Source: DTKD01 sp964494345
GTDB taxonomy: Bacteria; Armatimonadota; UBA5829
Assembly (NCBI GenBank): GCA_964494345.1
Contig: CAZBSI010000006.1
Location: 62,001-126,000 of the forward strand
DNA: 64,000 nucleotides
Reading direction: 5' to 3'
The position numbers and the translations under genes are program-made. The notes beneath the pieces were generated by a model. It was given only the letters and a program-made list of their open reading frames with translations, did no database searches and was not told where the DNA came from. Below, piece by piece: positions 51,247 to 58,945 of this stretch. The first letter of the stretch is position 1. The number at the start of each line of letters is the position of its first letter.

Positions 51247-51706
51247 CAGAACCCGGCCTCAACTCTTTCACAGCCTCGATGACCTCAGATTCGTTATCAC
51301 CAAACCGCAGGTACACGCCCCGAAATGCCTCCAGCCGCGATGCTGTGCCTAGCGGGCTTAATTTTACGCCATAATCGTCAAGATAGCACCGCTTAACATC
51401 CGCCCACTTGATCTCGGCGCTTTTCAACAACATCCTGCAAACCGCTCTATCCGGCCACAACTCAAAACGCACCGGCAACAAAAAATCGCTCAACGATATC
51501 AGCACTGCGGCCACAACTATTACCGCAGCGTATGGGCTGATGGCGACATAGCCAACAACCGCAGCAAAGACAGCAAACGCGATTGAGACGAGCGTTTTGG
51601 CGGGATTTTGGCGGGCAAGATGAATTGACCAACTCATTATAGGTTGGGGCGGGGCAGTTCGGAGGGACATTGTTTTTTTATCGTAAAAAGTCAGATCATA
51701 CTCCAC
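51239..51706 (-). CDS. Membrane protein with PH-like domain (first gene of the six-gene operon)
   Basis: 155 residues from a GTG at 51706 (an ATG 12 codons in is the alternative; neither has a clear SD). Two close spans at about 38-75 (TLVSIAFAVFAAVVGYVAIS, AAVIVVAAVLISLSDFLL) are followed by a soluble tail (about 78-150: VRFELWPDRAVCRMLLKSAEIKWADVKRCYLDDYGVKLSPL, FRGVYLRFG), which resembles bacterial PH-like (bPH_2/YdbS-type) domains. It begins only about 11 bases after the predicted transcription start, so the mRNA has almost no leader. Confidence 0.75.
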   Translation of the reverse strand: MEYDLTFYDKKTMSLRTAPPQPIMSWSIHLARQNPAKTLVSIAFAVFAAVVGYVAISPYAAVIVVAAVLISLSDFLLPVRFELWPDRAVCRMLLKSAEIKWADVKRCYLDDYGVKLSPLGTASRLEAFRGVYLRFGDNESEVIEAVKELRPGSDE

Positions 51707-51723
51707 GAATTTCTACTAGCTAA

Positions 51724-51752
51724 ATAATATGGAAATGGCCGAACTCTGTCAA
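51724..51752 (-). promoter_or_regulatory. Promoter of the six-gene membrane operon
   Basis: TTGACA, 17 bases, TATTAT on the minus strand; start near 51717, about 11 bases before the first gene. Confidence 0.8.
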
Positions 51753-51805
51753 GCGATGAAGCATATCACAGCAATATTACGAGTATCCGACAGCAGCAAC
51801 GCCTC

Positions 51806-51955
51806 TTAATTATCATCCGGCATACCGATAATCCAACCATCAGCGAGCAAAACTAGCTCCGGATTCACCGTTACGTTGTGCGGGTAAAAAGCATTAAAGC
51901 TATTGTTGTGCAAATGCGAATTAAAGATGTTCTGGTTATCGAAGCTGGGGCATTT
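51806..51955 (-). other. Possible gene remnant antisense to the pseudopilin leader
   Basis: The minus strand is open for 49 codons between two TAA codons with protein-like content (FDNQNIFNSHLHNNSFNAFYPHN, then ELVLLADGWIIGMPDD), but no start codon with an SD. The plus strand is open in the exact opposite register (51878-52072). It may be a broken gene, or chance. The rest of the 340-bp gap between the two genes holds the two divergent promoters and nothing else that I can identify. Confidence 0.25.
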
Positions 51956-51959
51956 TTAG

Positions 51960-51988
51960 TTGACGGGCTGGTATTTATGTTGTATCAT
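51960..51988 (+). promoter_or_regulatory. Promoter of the pseudopilin gene
   Basis: TTGACG, 17 bases, TATCAT; start near 51995, giving a leader of about 55 bases with CGGAG about 11 bases before the ATG. Confidence 0.75.
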
Positions 51989-52049
51989 ACGGTTGCTGGC
52001 ATAAAACGCTTCGTGAAATCACGTGATCCTATCGGAGTTATGAGTAGCG

Positions 52050-52865
52050 ATGCGAGTTGGGACTGCTGTTAAAGGAAGACCGAGGGCAGTGGGCGCTGCC
52101 GGGTTCACCATCGTTGAGCTATTGGTGGTGATTGCGATTATCGGCGTCTTGGCGGCGATTATGTTCCCTGTCGTCATCAAAAGCAAAGAGGGCGCCAAAA
52201 TCGGCCAGTGCCTATCCAATCTTCGTCAGCTTCACGGCGGTTTATCACAATACCTCAGCGACTACAACGAACGCTTCCCAAGCGCGGTTTCCTGGGGCAG
52301 CCCACGCTACTGGAACGATGTGAGCAACGGCTCAGAAAAGACCATCCAGGAACTCCTCTCCCGTTACGTTCGCAACGGAATGCAGACTGTTGACGGCAAA
52401 ACCTACGCCAAGCCAGGCGTCTTTTACTGCCCCAGTGATGTTGGGGTGCGCGGCGGAGAGGATTTGCACGGAGTGCCCGCAAACCAGCCGATTTGGAAAT
52501 ATGCTGGATGCAGTTACGAATACTACGCCTCAAATCAAGTGGATTGGGAGACTTACAATCCCGAGCAACCGGAGACTACGACCATTCGATCATGGACAGG
52601 TCTTTCCCCAGAAGTCGACGGCCCAGGAGGGCCTCATCGAGTAGGTGCGCCTCTCAGCAGCATCCGATACACCAGCCGCAAGGCGGTGATGGGGGATATC
52701 TGGTATTGGCATATGGGTGATCAGGTCCCGGACGGCAGATTAGCTTATCGCAATACCCTCTTCGCCGACGGCCATGCTGCTCGTGTCAACGGCGCCCACC
52801 ACGAAGACGCCCGCCTGCAACCCCTGCGACCCTGGCACAGAATGTACGAAATCCGCGAAGAATAA
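52050..52865 (+). CDS. Prepilin-type N-terminal cleavage/methylation protein (pseudopilin)
   Basis: 271 residues. After a short basic leader comes the prepilin signal GFTIVELLVVIAIIGVLAAIMFPV, cut before the F by a prepilin peptidase. The rest is a globular domain with NTLFADGHAARVNGA near 240-255, the H-x9-DG-type C-terminal motif of the large DUF1559-like and type II secretion-like pseudopilin groups common in Planctomycetes, Verrucomicrobia and Armatimonadetes. It is probably a minor or sorting pseudopilin of unknown partner. It is monocistronic by appearance. Confidence 0.9.
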   Translation: MRVGTAVKGRPRAVGAAGFTIVELLVVIAIIGVLAAIMFPVVIKSKEGAKIGQCLSNLRQLHGGLSQYLSDYNERFPSAVSWGSPRYWNDVSNGSEKTIQELLSRYVRNGMQTVDGKTYAKPGVFYCPSDVGVRGGEDLHGVPANQPIWKYAGCSYEYYASNQVDWETYNPEQPETTTIRSWTGLSPEVDGPGGPHRVGAPLSSIRYTSRKAVMGDIWYWHMGDQVPDGRLAYRNTLFADGHAARVNGAHHEDARLQPLRPWHRMYEIREE

Positions 52866-52960
52866 AATCGCAGCGCAATTCCAACCTCCAACTTCCCCGT
52901 AATTAACCCAAACCGCGCACATCTAGCCCAAACGTCGCCACGTCGACCCCAAACCCAAAA

Positions 52961-53160
52961 CCCCCTACGTCGACCCCAAACCTCGCAAGTCGAGCCAAAA
53001 CCCCGTACGTCGACCCCAAACCTCGCAAATCGAGCCAAAACCTCGCAAATCGAGCCAAAACCTCGCAAATCGAGCCAAAACCTCGCAAATCGAGCCAAAA
53101 CCCCGCAAATCGAGCCAAAACCCCGTACGTCGAGCCAAAATCCCCTACATCGAGCCAAAA
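52961..53160 (+). repeat. 20-bp tandem repeat array (10 units)
   Basis: Ten consecutive 20-base units of the type CCTCGCAAATCGAGCCAAAA, exactly in register from 52961 to 53160, with variants such as CCCCGTACGT in the first half. The five units at 53021-53120 differ by at most one base. Degenerate units extend back to about 52907. There are no unique spacers, so it is a minisatellite and not a CRISPR array. It ends against the composite repeat at 53165. Confidence 0.9.
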
Positions 53161-53164
53161 CCAC

Positions 53165-53290
53165 GTCATTTCGAGCGCAGCGAGAAATCTGCTTTTTTCG
53201 ATGTCCGATATCCGAGGTTATAATTCCGATCAAGCCTTCTAAGACACCCCATTGGCTCCCGCTTCTTTCCCTCTCTCCCGTTTCCCGGTT
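53165..53290 (+). repeat. Composite intergenic repeat, copy without hairpin module
   Basis: It begins GTCATTTCGAGCGCAGCGAG, then AAATCTGC, a T-run and GATGTCCG, and ends in the C/T-rich tail cttctttccctctctcccgtttccc. The upstream hairpin module is replaced by the 20-bp tandem array. Confidence 0.8.
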
Positions 53291-53313
53291 TCAAGCTCAG
53301 ACATAAATAGCTG

Positions 53314-53342
53314 TTGCCGGCAGGCAAATCGTAATGTATAAT
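53314..53342 (+). promoter_or_regulatory. Promoter of the sigma factor gene
   Basis: TTGCCG, 17 bases, perfect TATAAT; start near 53350, leaving about 60-90 bases before the possible starts. Confidence 0.65.
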
Positions 53343-53411
53343 GCAAGCATGGACGCACTTTGAACCTGCCGGGTGCATATACGGTCAAAGCATGCTCAGT
53401 AATTGCACTAA

Positions 53412-54092
53412 TTGAAAGCTGCCGGAGGAAATGTAGCTACTTTGAAACGTTTTGGGACTTATTATGGTCGCCTGCCTGATCAGATCGTCGTCAAATCGGC
53501 GCAAGCTGGCGACATCAACGCGTCTGAGTTTCTACTCTACAAATACCGCAGCCTGGTCCGCACGAAGATTCGATCCTATTTTCTTATGGGCGCCGAAAGA
53601 GACGATTTGCTGCAGATCGGTATGATCGGGCTGTGGCAGTCGATTATGGACTACTGCCCGGATAAGGGTATCTCATTTCTATCATTCGCCAGAATCTGTG
53701 TCGAGCGTCACGTCATCACAGCCATCAAATCCGCTGGTCGAAGAAAACAAACGCCTCTGAATACGGCGATTTCGCTGGAGTGTTTTACGGACGAGTATGA
53801 TGTGGATTTTAACCTTGCGGATATCGTTCTTACAAGTTCGGAATTGGATCCTGGCGAAATGCTGATCCGCCGCGAAGATCACCAGATGATACGCGACGCA
53901 CTGAAGGCTTTGCTGTCGGATTTCGAATGGCAGGTGCTGATGAAATATCGATTCGGGAAGTCGTATCGTGAGATAGCCGCCGACCTGGCGTGTAAACCAA
54001 AATCCGTAGACAACGCCCTCGGCCGCATAAAACGCAAAATCGGCAAGTGCGCGCCAGACGTAAGTCTTCCGATTAACTTTTGCGCTTCCTGA
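53412..54092 (+). CDS. Sigma-70 family sigma factor, SigH-like
   Basis: Up to 226 residues. Region 2: ASEFLLYKYRSLVRTKIRSYFLMGAERDDLLQIGMIGLWQSIMDYCPDKGISFLSFARICVERHVITAIKSAGRRKQTPLN, closely like Bacillus SigH (Spo0H). Region 4 is a helix-turn-helix in LLSDFEWQVLMKYRFGKSYREIAADLACKPKSVDNALGRIKRKIG. The start is unclear: a TTG at 53412 lacks an SD, and a TTG at 53442 has GGAGG 13 bases upstream with an ATG-TAG minicistron in between. No anti-sigma gene follows; the gene overlaps the converging methyltransferase by 20 bp. Confidence 0.9.
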   Translation: MKAAGGNVATLKRFGTYYGRLPDQIVVKSAQAGDINASEFLLYKYRSLVRTKIRSYFLMGAERDDLLQIGMIGLWQSIMDYCPDKGISFLSFARICVERHVITAIKSAGRRKQTPLNTAISLECFTDEYDVDFNLADIVLTSSELDPGEMLIRREDHQMIRDALKALLSDFEWQVLMKYRFGKSYREIAADLACKPKSVDNALGRIKRKIGKCAPDVSLPINFCAS

Positions 54093-54909
54093 ACGTAAGA
54101 ATATACTGGTGGTGGATATTCGACACGAACGCGTAAGGCAGCCCGTAAGGATACAGATTCTTTGAATCCTGCACCAGCACCGTGATGCCTTCTAACGTAA
54201 ACCCAACCGACTCAATGACCCGGCTGATATCCGAATGATAGGGGATAAACCTGGAACCATGCCTGAAATCCGACACCACCACACACATATATCTGGCCGC
54301 CTGCAACACGCGGTGGCATTGCCCGAATACCAGCCCAAGTTCATCTAAAAACTCGTCATACGACTCCAAATTGCCCAGATCATCAGCCTGGTCGCTGTAT
54401 CTGGTCTGCAGACCCTTAGACTTGCGCTCGGCCGTGACTTTATGATCCCAATCCTTGCGTAGAATGCTCCAATATGGCGGGCTGGTGACCACGAAATCAA
54501 CGGATTCATCCGGCATCTCAAATAACCGCTGCCTGGCATCCCCCTGCACCACGCGCAAATCCACATCCATCGGGTTAGGTTCATTTTCTATGCGTTGACT
54601 TGCGATACTCACCCATTGCTCCACCAACTCTATGCCGATTCCGTGTCTGCCGACCTGGCTGCAAGCGACCAGAGTCGAACCGCTGCCCACGAATGGATCG
54701 AGCACAGTCTCGTTAGGCTTGGTGAAAAACTCTATCAATCGTGATATGTCTGATTCGGCGAATGTGGCGGGGTGTTGCGCTTTCAGGCTATCGCGCTGGG
54801 GTGGCGTGCTGAACCACACGCTTTTTGTCTCCATCATCCAATCGCGGTTACTTAGCTCATTCAGCTTATTTCGAGGGTCCACAGCCCCTGGCGCATCGGC
54901 AGAGTTCAT
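54073..54909 (-). CDS. Orphan site-specific DNA methyltransferase (N4-cytosine or N6-adenine)
   Basis: 278 residues. SAM-binding motif I is DPFVGSGSTL (about 71-80) and the catalytic motif IV is TSPPYW (142-147), with RLIEFFTKPNETVLD and GIELVEQWVSIASQRI between. SPPY-type motifs are common in N4-cytosine enzymes, though some N6-adenine ones have it. The SAM motif precedes the catalytic one, with only a short C-terminal part for target recognition. There is no restriction endonuclease gene next to it, so it is an orphan with a possible regulatory role. It overlaps the sigma factor gene tail to tail. Confidence 0.85.
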   Translation of the reverse strand: MNSADAPGAVDPRNKLNELSNRDWMMETKSVWFSTPPQRDSLKAQHPATFAESDISRLIEFFTKPNETVLDPFVGSGSTLVACSQVGRHGIGIELVEQWVSIASQRIENEPNPMDVDLRVVQGDARQRLFEMPDESVDFVVTSPPYWSILRKDWDHKVTAERKSKGLQTRYSDQADDLGNLESYDEFLDELGLVFGQCHRVLQAARYMCVVVSDFRHGSRFIPYHSDISRVIESVGFTLEGITVLVQDSKNLYPYGLPYAFVSNIHHQYILTFRKRKS

Positions 54910-55116
54910 ACCCTAAATTTCAACGCAGCCTCACCAGATTCCTACCATCAATCTAACAGGCAGGCTTTTTGGAAGGGATAGCGACCCGGCAGAATGAATA
55001 TAACCACTAAGAAGATTAATAAGCCAACCATAATAATAACGTCAACAATCGCCCTGCACCGGGTTTAACAGCCCCTCGCTGAGGCTAATGATAGATAAAA
55101 CTCAGGAGAACATCGA

Positions 55117-56190
55117 ATGTATGCAGCAATAATCGCCGGCGGATCCGGAACTCGTCTATGGCCGAAGTCTCGGCAGAGCAAGCCTAAGCAGTTCCAAAAT
55201 CTATATACGGAATGCTCTATGCTCCAGGACACGGTGAAGCGGCTGGAGCCTATGATTCCACGTGAAAACATATTCATAATAGCGGGCCAGTCGCACAAAC
55301 CGATCATTCTCGAGCAGCTTCCGTGGATCAATCCCGACAACGTCGTCGGCGAACCGATGGGTAAGGACACGGCCCCTGCGGTCGGAGTGATTGCCACGCT
55401 TATCCACCACCGCGACCCCAATGCGGTGCTCCTAATCAGCCCTGCTGACCACGTTATCACGCGGGAGGACATATTCCGCAGCATATTAGGCGCCGCTGAA
55501 AAGGTCGCTGAGGAGGCTGCCAACATCGTCACGATTGGCATCAAACCCACCGCCCCGGAGACCGGGTACGGCTACATTCAAATGTCAGAAAACTCCCGCC
55601 ACGTCGACAACATCGAAGTGCGTCAGGTAGCCAGCTTCAAAGAAAAGCCAAGCCTTGCAACAGCCGAAGAGTATGTTTCGAGCTGGGAATACGTCTGGAA
55701 CAGCGGAATGTTCGTCTGGAGCGCGAAGACCATCATCGACCTCTTCGAGGCCCACAGCCCGGAGATTCACGGCCTGATGATGCGTTATGCATCCGCCATT
55801 GGCACATCAGAAGAAGCTGCGGTTTTCGAGCAGATATATGACGACTTTCCGAGAATCTCGGTGGACTACGCCATTTTGGAGCACGCCAAAAATATCTTCG
55901 TCATCCCGGCTTCCATCGGTTGGAGTGATTTGGGGAGCTGGTATTCGCTTCGCGAGATCAAGATTCCAGATGAATACGGCAATGTGGTCATCGGCGAGCA
56001 CGTCGGTATAGACACACATAGCTGTTTAATTCACGGCGAGCAGGGAAGATTAATCGCCACCATCGGTCTGGACAACCTGGTAATAGTAGACACCGAGGAC
56101 GCCCTGCTGCTCCTACCCGTAGGCCGCTCCCAGGAAATCAAAGACCTGCTGGAGCAGATCAAGGAGCAGAAAAAGGAGAAGTATCTGTAG
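55117..56190 (+). CDS. manC: Mannose-1-phosphate guanylyltransferase
   Basis: 357 residues. N-terminus MYAAIIAGGSGTRLWPKSRQSKPKQF is the GTP-binding signature of ManC/ManA-type GDP-mannose pyrophosphorylases, followed by FIIAGQSHKPII, LLISPADHVI (metal-binding Asp) and SFKEKPSLATAEEYV, then WNSGMFVW and SVDYAILEHAKN. The length fits a form without the C-terminal phosphomannose isomerase domain. GDP-mannose feeds exopolysaccharide, LPS or glycoprotein glycans. AGGAGA lies before the ATG. The 200-bp gap upstream holds no feature I can name; the gap downstream carries the composite repeat. Confidence 0.95.
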   Translation: MYAAIIAGGSGTRLWPKSRQSKPKQFQNLYTECSMLQDTVKRLEPMIPRENIFIIAGQSHKPIILEQLPWINPDNVVGEPMGKDTAPAVGVIATLIHHRDPNAVLLISPADHVITREDIFRSILGAAEKVAEEAANIVTIGIKPTAPETGYGYIQMSENSRHVDNIEVRQVASFKEKPSLATAEEYVSSWEYVWNSGMFVWSAKTIIDLFEAHSPEIHGLMMRYASAIGTSEEAAVFEQIYDDFPRISVDYAILEHAKNIFVIPASIGWSDLGSWYSLREIKIPDEYGNVVIGEHVGIDTHSCLIHGEQGRLIATIGLDNLVIVDTEDALLLLPVGRSQEIKDLLEQIKEQKKEKYL

Positions 56191-56272
56191 GCGGTTGAAA
56201 TGCAGTCATCCTGCGCTCTCTATATTAGTCATCGGGCGCTCTCAATTTTAGCCAGCCTGCGCTCCCTGTTTT

Positions 56273-56440
56273 GTCATCCTGCGCGAAGTCGCAGGATCAC
56301 GTTTCAACTTTATGTCATTTCGAGCGCAGCGAGCAATCTGCTTTTCGAGGTACGGATTCCGACATCCGAAGTCCGATCAGTCGATATCAACGATTATTTC
56401 GGGATTTCGCTTCTTTCTGGATTTCGCGATTTCCCTTCCG
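56273..56440 (+). repeat. Composite intergenic repeat, full copy
   Basis: Hairpin ATCCTGCG/CGCAGGAT (loop CGAAGT), then GTCATTTCGAGCGCAGCGAG with CAATCTGC, then the T-run, GATTCCGACATCCGAAGTCC and a tail ending gatttcccttcc, in the same order as at 11691. Degenerate hairpin pieces (GTCATCCTGCGC..., cagcctgcgctcc) extend back to 56207. Confidence 0.85.
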
Positions 56441-56454
56441 TTTAACACAACATT

Positions 56455-57267
56455 ATGAACAACCAACCCGCAAACAAAATCAAACTAATCGACACCCACA
56501 CCCACCTAAACGACGACAAATACGCCGAGGACCTCGATGACGTGCTTCTGCGCGCCGTTGACGCCGGTGTCGAACGGGTCATAATCTGCGGTTACGATTT
56601 GCAATCCAGCCTCGACGCCGTCCAACTTGCCGGTAAATATGACCAGATCTACGCCACCGTCGGCGTCCACCCCCACGACGCAAAGAGCTATAATACTGAT
56701 GTTGAAGAGGCGCTGAGGAACCTTTCAGGCAATCAAAAAGTCCTTGCAATAGGGGAGATCGGGCTGGATTTTCACTACAATTTCAGCCCGCCGGACAGGC
56801 AATTTGCGGCCTTTGAAGCGCAAATCGAGATGGCAGGCCAGCTAAAATTGCCCATAGTGGTCCACAGTCGCGAATCCAACCCCGAAGCTCTGCAGGTGTT
56901 GCAGAATAACGCGTCAAAAATCAACGGCTGCGTCTTTCATTGCTTCTCAGGAGACGTTGAGTTCGCGCAAGACGTGTTGGAGATGGGGTATTATATAGGC
57001 GTCGACGGCCCTGTAACGTATAAGGCATCGCAGAAGTTGCGGGAGGTGGTGCGGATGTGTCCGATGGACAGGCTGCTCATCGAGACGGATTGCCCATATC
57101 TCACCCCCGTTCCATTCCGCGGCAAGCGTAACGAACCCGCGTATGTGCGCTATGTTGCCGAAGAAATAGCGAAGGTTAAGGATGTCAGCATAGAATCAGT
57201 GGCCCAGGCCACCACCCAAAACGCAGACCGCCTCTTTTGGCAAAGAGCGGCAGAGGAGCATAAATGA
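56455..57267 (+). CDS. TatD family metal-dependent hydrolase
   Basis: 270 residues. Signatures: LIDTHTHLNDDKYAEDL (His-x-His), YATVGVHPHDAKSY, AIGEIGLDFHYNFSPPDRQFAAFEAQIEMA (metal-binding Glu), LPIVVHSRES, GCVFHCFSGDVEFA and LLIETDCPYLTPVPFRGKRNEPAYVRYVAEEIA. TatD enzymes are 3'-5' exonucleases or related hydrolases of nucleic acid damage and turnover. It is followed by an ATGA overlap with a membrane gene, so it heads a coupled four-gene run. Confidence 0.95.
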   Translation: MNNQPANKIKLIDTHTHLNDDKYAEDLDDVLLRAVDAGVERVIICGYDLQSSLDAVQLAGKYDQIYATVGVHPHDAKSYNTDVEEALRNLSGNQKVLAIGEIGLDFHYNFSPPDRQFAAFEAQIEMAGQLKLPIVVHSRESNPEALQVLQNNASKINGCVFHCFSGDVEFAQDVLEMGYYIGVDGPVTYKASQKLREVVRMCPMDRLLIETDCPYLTPVPFRGKRNEPAYVRYVAEEIAKVKDVSIESVAQATTQNADRLFWQRAAEEHK

Positions 57268-58235
57268 AATCCAGCGCCAGGCGATTTCGACCGATGACTG
57301 TCTCGCAGATCCTCGACGAGACCGTAGAGCTGTATAAATCCAGTTTCGTGCTGCTGGTCGGTATAGCGGCGGTGATGTATGTGCCTTATGCCGTCCTGAC
57401 CCAATTCGCGTTAGCCAGGATGTTTGACATTTCCGCACTCGCACGCGCCAATTCGGCTGAGATGTACCTCACTATGGCCATTGTAGTCGTCGGCTATCTC
57501 TACCTGATCTTGTCCGCAATATTCGTGACCGGCGCTATGACCTACGCCATATCTGAAGAGTATCTCGGCAGAAAAGTCACAATTATCGAGAGCTTCCGGC
57601 GGGTATTCCGCGGCTCCGTGATTGGCCCGTTATTGGGGGCGATTCTGGTCAAAGCGATGGCAGTTCTGGGCGCACTTCTTATAATAGTGCCGGTCATCGT
57701 GTTGGCTGTGGCTCAGAATCAAAGATTATGGCTGGCGGCTGCCCCGATTTTAATATGCATCTCCGTCCTTTTTGCATGCTATATAATGCTGCGATTGGCG
57801 CTGACGGAGAGCATCGTGGTGCTGGAAATGAAAGGGATTCGCCGCTCGTTGTCCAGAACATGGAAACTGATGCCTGGCAGTATGATGAAGTATCTGTCGC
57901 TTATCATTATAGCCTATCTCGTAATGGGCATTGTCAGCAGCATTGTCACCGGCCCGGTTCAGGTGCTGATGTCGATGAATCTGGATAAAGGCGCTTCGCC
58001 GTCTATGGTCCTGGTTGTGCTGAACACTTTAATTAACGCGGTTGTGGGGACAATTCTCGCTCCTGTAGCTTCCATCGTTACTATATTGTTGTATTATGAC
58101 ATTCGAATCCGCAAGGAGGGCTTTGACCTCGAAATACTGGCGCAGGAACTCAACAGCGGCGATGTGACATACGGCTATTCTGCTCCGAACCTGCCCCAGG
58201 AGCAGACGCAGTACGAGGCCGGGCCGGATCAATGA
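57264..58235 (+). CDS. Uncharacterised six-span membrane protein (GPDP-membrane-domain-like)
   Basis: 323 residues. N-terminus FRPMTVSQILDETVELYKSSFVLLVGIAAVMYVPYAVL is typical of membrane proteins in the glycerophosphoryl diester phosphodiesterase membrane-domain group (DUF7847/DUF975-like), followed by about five more spans (YLILSAIFVTGAMTYAI, LLGAILVKAMAVLGALLIIVPVIVL, ILICISVLFACYIMLRLAL, YLSLIIIAYLVMGIVSSIV, VVLNTLINAVVGTILAPVASIVTILLYY). No catalytic part. It overlaps tatD and the DUF4129 gene by 4 bp each. Confidence 0.8.
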   Translation: MKSSARRFRPMTVSQILDETVELYKSSFVLLVGIAAVMYVPYAVLTQFALARMFDISALARANSAEMYLTMAIVVVGYLYLILSAIFVTGAMTYAISEEYLGRKVTIIESFRRVFRGSVIGPLLGAILVKAMAVLGALLIIVPVIVLAVAQNQRLWLAAAPILICISVLFACYIMLRLALTESIVVLEMKGIRRSLSRTWKLMPGSMMKYLSLIIIAYLVMGIVSSIVTGPVQVLMSMNLDKGASPSMVLVVLNTLINAVVGTILAPVASIVTILLYYDIRIRKEGFDLEILAQELNSGDVTYGYSAPNLPQEQTQYEAGPDQ

Positions 58236-58945
58236 AGCGCATCATTGTGTTTATTGTCGCAGCTCTCATATTATTCCCCGCACTCGCATCGCAGGCGAGC
58301 GAATCCTCACAAATCGACCCTGCCAAAGTGCGCCGGGAGCTTAAACAGATTCTCTCATCGCCCGAATACCAGCCTGTCCAACCCAGCCCGATAGCCAGGT
58401 TTATCCAAAATATAGGGAAAACCATCGGTCGTTTTATTCGCAAAATATTCGATTGGATTGTAAGCGGATTGGCTCTGGACAAAAAATCCAAAATGTTAGA
58501 TAAACTCGGCGCGTGGGCAGTGGCGTCAGGCTTTGTTGTGCTGCTTTTAATAGTCGTTCGCAGGCTAATAATCGCGTCACAAAATGTATCATATACAACT
58601 CGAAAGCCCGAACCATTTGCGGATCAGATGCCTACTGGCTCCGATTTAATACACCAGGCGGCAAAGCTCGCAGAATCCGGGGACTATCGCTCAGCATTCC
58701 GGGCGGCATATCTGGCGTCAATAGCCTATCTCGACGACCTTAGCCTGCTCAGATTCGAGCGCAGCCGCACCAACTGGGAATATCTTCGAGAACTTTCTCG
58801 CGGCGGCCACAAAGAGCAATATCAGCAACTCAGGCCGATCACCGTCGACTTCGATCGCAAAATCTACGGCGGTGAGACGTGTGAGAAAGAGGATTACGTC
58901 AACGCCGTGCATGTATTCAACATTTTAACCGAGCAGGCGAAATGA
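58232..58945 (+). CDS. DUF4129 domain protein
   Basis: 237 residues. Signal peptide IIVFIVAALILFPALASQA, a periplasmic stretch, a membrane span near 90-110 (VASGFVVLLLIVVRRLIIA), and a cytosolic DUF4129 domain at about 130-237 (LIHQAAKLAESGDYRSAFRAAYLASIAYLDDLSLLRFERSRTNWEYLREL). DUF4129 proteins occur with MoxR ATPases, DUF58 and DUF4350 in an uncharacterised membrane system. Here only DUF4350 follows, by a 4-bp overlap. Confidence 0.85.
   Translation: MKRIIVFIVAALILFPALASQASESSQIDPAKVRRELKQILSSPEYQPVQPSPIARFIQNIGKTIGRFIRKIFDWIVSGLALDKKSKMLDKLGAWAVASGFVVLLLIVVRRLIIASQNVSYTTRKPEPFADQMPTGSDLIHQAAKLAESGDYRSAFRAAYLASIAYLDDLSLLRFERSRTNWEYLRELSRGGHKEQYQQLRPITVDFDRKIYGGETCEKEDYVNAVHVFNILTEQAK

Noticed and set aside
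52907..53162. CRISPR-like array of 20-bp units
   Set aside because: The units follow each other directly with no unique spacers, and no cas gene is in the window.
52745..53233. Open frames across the 20-bp array and the pseudopilin end
   Set aside because: They are made of repeats whose period is not a multiple of three and are antisense to a real gene; no SD.
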